DNA from: Allomesorhizobium camelthorni
Lineage (GTDB): Bacteria > Pseudomonadota > Alphaproteobacteria > Rhizobiales > Rhizobiaceae
Assembly: GCF_011045125.1 (NCBI RefSeq)
Contig: NZ_JAAKZF010000012.1
Coordinates: 54,143 to 118,142, forward strand
Length of the DNA stretch: 64,000 bases
Reading direction: 5' to 3'
Positions 60,553 through 64,000 of the stretch are shown here, piece by piece. How positions within the stretch are numbered: the stretch's first letter is position 1; every line of letters starts with the position of its first letter. The translations under genes and the position numbers were made by a program. The notes under the pieces were generated by a model, which was given only the letters and a program-made list of their open reading frames with translations, was not told the DNA's origin and searched no databases.

Positions 60553-63093
60553 TCACACAATCGCCCGGTCCCAGCCGCCGTAATGCTCCTTGCTGCGGAC
60601 GCCGCGCGGCAGGCTGAATCCGATGAGTGCAAGCCCCATCACGACGGCGGCGACCGTTCCGGCGGTCGAAGCCCCGTCGAGCATAAACGGCGAGGCCATG
60701 ATCCAGGCGCCGAGCGCTACGTTGAGGAACCGCACAGCCCGGACGATCTCCCCCAGCGCGGTGACGGCGACAAGGATGACGAGGCAGCCAACCACATGAT
60801 CGCTGAAATAGAGCGGCGGCTGGGTGCCGAACGTTAGTGGGGTTGCCATCAAAAGGGCTCCGAGGATGACGCTGGCCACCAGAGTCCACGGGAAGGTCAC
60901 GCCGCCGGTGATGAAATCGCGCAACACGGTTCCCACCGGGCGGTTAAGGTCGGGTTCGGGCGTCTGGTTTTCCGACAAGGCCGGCCCGCCCATCCAGAAG
61001 GTTCGCCAGAACGGCTCGCCGGCTTTCTTGGCGCGCCAGAGATACTGCAAAGTCGCCAGCACCTCGTCGATCGAATACGGGATGAGGATGGCGGTGACGG
61101 CCGCCTGGATGATGCACAGCGTGCACAGCGCACCAATCAGCGGCGGCTGTATGATGATGAAGCTGACACTGACGACGCCGAGCGGGATGATCAGCAGGCC
61201 GAACAGGAAAACCATCCACGGCATGGTGCGCCAGCGGCGACGGTCGCCGATGGCTCCGGCAAGGATGTCGAGCGCGTAGGCAAAGGCCCCGAGCCCGGCA
61301 TCCGCGATCGGAAACCCTTTCGAGACCCAGGACGTCACGACGGCCTCGCTGCCGTTCGTGACGGGCGCACCGCCCGGCCCGAAGAATGGATCCCACAAAC
61401 CGTCTATATGCCCCATTTGGAAAGCCGCCAGGTAACGCGAGACAAACAAGCCGATGAAGGCGAGCGCGATAATTGGAATACGCTGCGTGAAGGACGACGG
61501 TGAGTAGCTCCAGCCGAGCGGCCGGTCGTCATCGGCGGCCAGCGCGCGCCGGCTGATACCGGGCGTCGGTGGGACCATCACCGCGAAGGCAACCATCAGC
61601 ATGCCGGCCAGCGTGTCTATTCCGTAGGCGGCAGCGCTCGTGGTCCAGAACACCAGCGGCGCGAACATCACCCAGATGCCGATCGCCGCTGTAATCCACT
61701 GCACCCAGCGCCAGCGACGGCTCATGCCGGCAAAGGCAAAGAGCATCACCAACGCCCCGGACAGGATCTCGCTGATGCCGAGCCACATGTTCCGGAGTCC
61801 GGGTTCGGCGATCTCATGTCCCAGAGCTGGAGGAATTGGCGCGGTGACCGGATCGAACAGGCCGAGCATCACAGGCGACGTGACCAACCAAAGTCCGAGC
61901 GCGATATTGGCGAGCGGCGCCCAGAGCGTCCACGCCCTGTGCCGTTCCATCGCCGCCTCGACCTCCTGCTCGCTGCGTTCGAGCGGAGCCTGCAGCCGCC
62001 TCTCGGCCTGGTCGATCTCGGGCTCCGAAGCCGCGACAACCCAAGATTCGAGCTTGTTCTTGTCATACCAGTCGGTGGGATCGGCCTTCAGCCGGCTGAT
62101 CATCTCGGGAAGCGTGCCGGTCAGGCTGCGCCGCGGCTGCCAGCCCAGCAGGGCTTTGGCGCGCGAGACGTCGATCTCGTAATGGTCGTCGGAGTTTTCG
62201 ATCATCCACGGCTTGATGTCGGTGTCCTCCTCCAGAACCTCGGTCTGCAGCCAGGCCCCAAGCTTTGTGAGATTTTTGGGCAGGGCGACTGTCTGCCAGT
62301 CCTCGCCATGCACGAGTCGGCCGATCCGCTTCTGCATCTCCTCATAGGATGGCGTCTCTTCCTCGCCGATCAAAAGCACGGTCTCGTCGGGAAGCTCATG
62401 CCGTCGGTCGACCGTCCGCACGACCGCGTCGACGAGGTCCTCCTTGTGCAGGTAAGGCTGGCCGCTCTTGATGTCGCCGGCAAAGAGGTAGGCTGTCGGC
62501 AGCCGCTCGAAAATCCGGGCGATCTGCTGAGCGATGAATGCGGCGTGGCAGTCTTCGTCATAGACACCCGCGAGCCGCAGCGTCACCGTGCGGATGCCTC
62601 CGCGCTCCCTTGCAATCAGCACCTCTGTCTCGGTCTTCGACCGCGGATATGCCCATGCGGGATCGAGTGGAGAATTCTCGTCGATCCGTACGCCCTTCTC
62701 CGGGCTCGGCGCGTGAACGAGAAGCGTGCTCGAAAACACGAATTGCTCCGTCTCGAATTCCTTCAGCGCCTGCAGCAGGCGACGCGTGCCCTGCACAGTA
62801 ACCGCGTCGTATTTCGGATTGTCCTCCCCTGTCGTGTCGTAATAGGCGGCAAGATGAATGACCGACGCGATGCGGCCGCCGGCCTTGGCGCGCACCTGCG
62901 CCATCGATTCATCGACGCTCGCGTCGGACGTCAGGTCGATCTCGATGGTGGCCATCCCTTCGATCGGCTTTCTCGGCTGCGTCATGTCGAGGCCGATCAC
63001 GCGATAGCGATCCTTCAAGCCAAGCGCGATCGCCTGACCGAGGAAGCCGCTCGAGCCGGTGATGAGAACGATCGGATGGCTTGCGTCAGTCAT
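60553..63093 (-). CDS. Fusion of SDR epimerase, SPW repeats and VKOR-like domain
   Basis: An 846-aa protein. Residues 1-330 are an extended SDR (ITGSSGFLG, glycines 13-16-19; VIHLAAYYDTTGE; YPRSKTETEVLI in place of the catalytic YxxxK). A membrane region follows: SPW-type helices near 390-500 (LGLWLVTSPVMLGL), a vitamin K epoxide reductase-like bundle at about 545-700, and another SPW-type helix pair near 770-830. The VKOR CxxC motif is C657-T-L-C660; the expected loop cysteine is replaced by Ser 582 (NGSEAVVTSW). An epimerase linked to a disulphide-type membrane domain is unusual. The minus-strand ATG at 63093 lies downstream of a candidate EcfG promoter. Confidence 0.8.
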   Translation of the reverse strand: MTDASHPIVLITGSSGFLGQAIALGLKDRYRVIGLDMTQPRKPIEGMATIEIDLTSDASVDESMAQVRAKAGGRIASVIHLAAYYDTTGEDNPKYDAVTVQGTRRLLQALKEFETEQFVFSSTLLVHAPSPEKGVRIDENSPLDPAWAYPRSKTETEVLIARERGGIRTVTLRLAGVYDEDCHAAFIAQQIARIFERLPTAYLFAGDIKSGQPYLHKEDLVDAVVRTVDRRHELPDETVLLIGEEETPSYEEMQKRIGRLVHGEDWQTVALPKNLTKLGAWLQTEVLEEDTDIKPWMIENSDDHYEIDVSRAKALLGWQPRRSLTGTLPEMISRLKADPTDWYDKNKLESWVVAASEPEIDQAERRLQAPLERSEQEVEAAMERHRAWTLWAPLANIALGLWLVTSPVMLGLFDPVTAPIPPALGHEIAEPGLRNMWLGISEILSGALVMLFAFAGMSRRWRWVQWITAAIGIWVMFAPLVFWTTSAAAYGIDTLAGMLMVAFAVMVPPTPGISRRALAADDDRPLGWSYSPSSFTQRIPIIALAFIGLFVSRYLAAFQMGHIDGLWDPFFGPGGAPVTNGSEAVVTSWVSKGFPIADAGLGAFAYALDILAGAIGDRRRWRTMPWMVFLFGLLIIPLGVVSVSFIIIQPPLIGALCTLCIIQAAVTAILIPYSIDEVLATLQYLWRAKKAGEPFWRTFWMGGPALSENQTPEPDLNRPVGTVLRDFITGGVTFPWTLVASVILGALLMATPLTFGTQPPLYFSDHVVGCLVILVAVTALGEIVRAVRFLNVALGAWIMASPFMLDGASTAGTVAAVVMGLALIGFSLPRGVRSKEHYGGWDRAIV

Positions 63094-63242
63094 TCCGATT
63101 TTCGCTCCTGTAGGCGATGAATCTTCGGGTGATGATTACCCCGACAGGTCGAGTTGACCGTCCGGCGGCTATCGGCATTAGCCCGCCAGGGCTCGCGTAG
63201 GCGCAACGTTTCTCCCTTTTGATCCTTGCCGAATGAGGCGAA

Positions 63243-63267
63243 AACTCCATGTCGCGCGAGTTGTTCC
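63243..63267 (-). promoter_or_regulatory. Candidate EcfG promoter (SDR-SPW-VKOR gene)
   Basis: On the minus strand GGAAC (63267-63263) and GTT (63245-63243) are 17 bases apart, about 150 bases upstream of the ATG at 63093. Confidence 0.5.
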
Positions 63268-63383
63268 CGGTGGCGCCGATCGCGCACAGCCGGATTGCTA
63301 GTCCTGCGTGCGGTTTTCGCTGAAACAAAACCGCTCCTGCACAGTTTCACCCGTCTTGATGCTCGACCGGGAGAACCTTGGAC

Positions 63384-63893
63384 ATGAAACGCGCTATCAT
63401 CACCGCCACAGCGATCCTTGCACTGACCGCCGTCTCAGGCGCCCAGGAACCGCCTTCCGCAACCGCCAAATTCATCAACATGACGGGCGAAGAGAACGGC
63501 AGCGCCAAGCTGACTGGAACCGAAGGCGGCGTGCTGATCGAAATCGAGGTGACCGGATTGCCGGCGAGCCAGTGGGTGGGGTTCCATGTTCATGAAACCG
63601 GAAGCTGCGATCCTGCAACAGGACACGAGTCTGCAGGCGGCCACTTCAATCCGACCAATGCAAAGCACGGATATAACATCGACGGCGGCCCACATGCGGG
63701 CGATATGCCCAATCAATATGTCGGCGCCGACGGCACGCTTCGCGCACAGGTTTTCAACGGATCAGTGCGATTGGACGAAGGCGAGACGAATATCCGCGGC
63801 AAGGCTTTGATGATCCACGGCGGACAAGACGACTACGAAAGTCAGCCCTCCGGTGATGCAGGCGACCGTCACGCTTGCGCCGTCATCGAGTAG
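63384..63893 (+). CDS. sodC: Cu/Zn superoxide dismutase
   Basis: A 169-aa exported enzyme that removes superoxide in the periplasm. A signal peptide ends near AVSGA. Copper and zinc ligands fit the family: FHVHETGSC, GGHFNPTNAKHG, GPHAGDMPN and MIHGGQDDY; the disulphide cysteines are in TGSCD and GDRHACAVIE, with the active-site Arg just before the latter. The ATG at 63384 is preceded by a GGGAGA site; a TTG two codons upstream is less likely. Faces the SDR-SPW-VKOR gene across 290 bases. Confidence 0.93.
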   Translation: MKRAIITATAILALTAVSGAQEPPSATAKFINMTGEENGSAKLTGTEGGVLIEIEVTGLPASQWVGFHVHETGSCDPATGHESAGGHFNPTNAKHGYNIDGGPHAGDMPNQYVGADGTLRAQVFNGSVRLDEGETNIRGKALMIHGGQDDYESQPSGDAGDRHACAVIE

Positions 63894-63896
63894 CGA

Positions 63897-64000
63897 TCAG
63901 CCGGCGACGACGATCGAGCCAAGCACGGCGGCATAGGCAATCGCCGCCGACTGGCCGGCCAAAGCGATCGTTATCGGCCCGCTGCCCTCACTGTCAGAGC
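63897..64000 (-). CDS. C-terminal end of a hydrophobic protein (partial)
   Basis: A frame running off the right end of the window stops at TGA 63897-63899. The last 33 residues (IALAGQSAAIAYAAVLGSIV and neighbours) look like a membrane helix with small residues. Too short to assign. It converges on sodC with three bases between the stops. Confidence 0.45.
   Translation of the reverse strand, partial: SDSEGSGPITIALAGQSAAIAYAAVLGSIVVAG

Noticed and set aside
61816..63120. 434-codon plus-strand frame opposite the SDR domain of the fusion gene
   Set aside because: The minus strand carries clear SDR motifs; the plus frame is Arg-rich antisense sequence.

Overview
The window is chromosomal DNA of an alphaproteobacterium, very probably of the Hyphomicrobiales (Rhizobiales), in or near the Mesorhizobium/Phyllobacteriaceae group. 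This rests on high GC content, small protein families typical of that order (GapR/DUF2312, TrcR/DUF1013, DUF1192, DUF1244, DUF465, DUF4164 beside ZapA, DUF6476, a DUF1127-like protein), several rhizobial-type palindromic intergenic repeats, and candidate EcfG and PhoB sites. I see no prophage, insertion sequence, CRISPR array or integration module. The species call is inference.

Layout. 1-7 kb: an M19 dipeptidase followed by a complete five-gene peptide ABC importer. 7-13 kb: a lone HerA/FtsK-like ATPase, a candidate small RNA with its own stress-type promoter and a very strong terminator, a lipoprotein, tRNA-Glu(CTC), a VOC protein, RluD, the heat-shock sigma factor RpoH, ZapA and its DUF4164 neighbour. 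13-21 kb: a central-carbon block (tkt, gap, pgk, class I aldolase) interrupted by a K+/H+ antiporter; pyruvate kinase lies apart at 44-45 kb. 22-29 kb: propionyl-CoA synthetase, a membrane-anchored alpha/beta hydrolase, and an amino-acid ABC importer split by a long inverted repeat. 29-32 kb: an SDR, then a small module (DUF1127-like, DJ-1/PfpI, VOC, WYL regulator) with two near-identical palindromes that look like operators. 32-47 kb: TrcR, a phytase-like exported protein behind a candidate PHO box, quinone oxidoreductase, MFS transporter, two divergent DUF465 genes, purEK, bL36, a TPR protein, an alpha/beta hydrolase broken by an in-frame stop, pyk, N-formylglutamate amidohydrolase and gapR. 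47-53 kb: an Fe3+/spermidine-type ABC importer with an MBL hydrolase and a second, weaker candidate PHO box. 53-64 kb: a stress-flavoured block (SDR-DoxX, site-2 protease with CBS domains, CBS protein, PEBP-like protein, phosphoribosyltransferase, hydrolase, nucleotidyltransferase-like protein, metallophosphoesterase, an SDR-SPW-VKOR fusion, Cu/Zn SOD).

How it fits together. Most genes are housekeeping or transport. The connecting thread I could find is regulatory. Six intergenic sites match GGAAC-N17-GTT, the form of promoters read by EcfG, the alphaproteobacterial general stress sigma factor. They precede the candidate sRNA (8.6 kb), the DJ-1 gene, an MFS transporter, a divergent pair at 58.7-58.9 kb, and the SDR-SPW-VKOR gene. 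The sRNA candidate, with a C-rich loop and a 17-bp terminator stem placed just downstream of such a promoter, resembles the GsrN type of stress sRNA. Two further sites with three 11-bp repeats suggest PhoB control of the phytase-like protein and of the ABC importer near 52 kb. All of these were read by eye and need a search or experiment to confirm.
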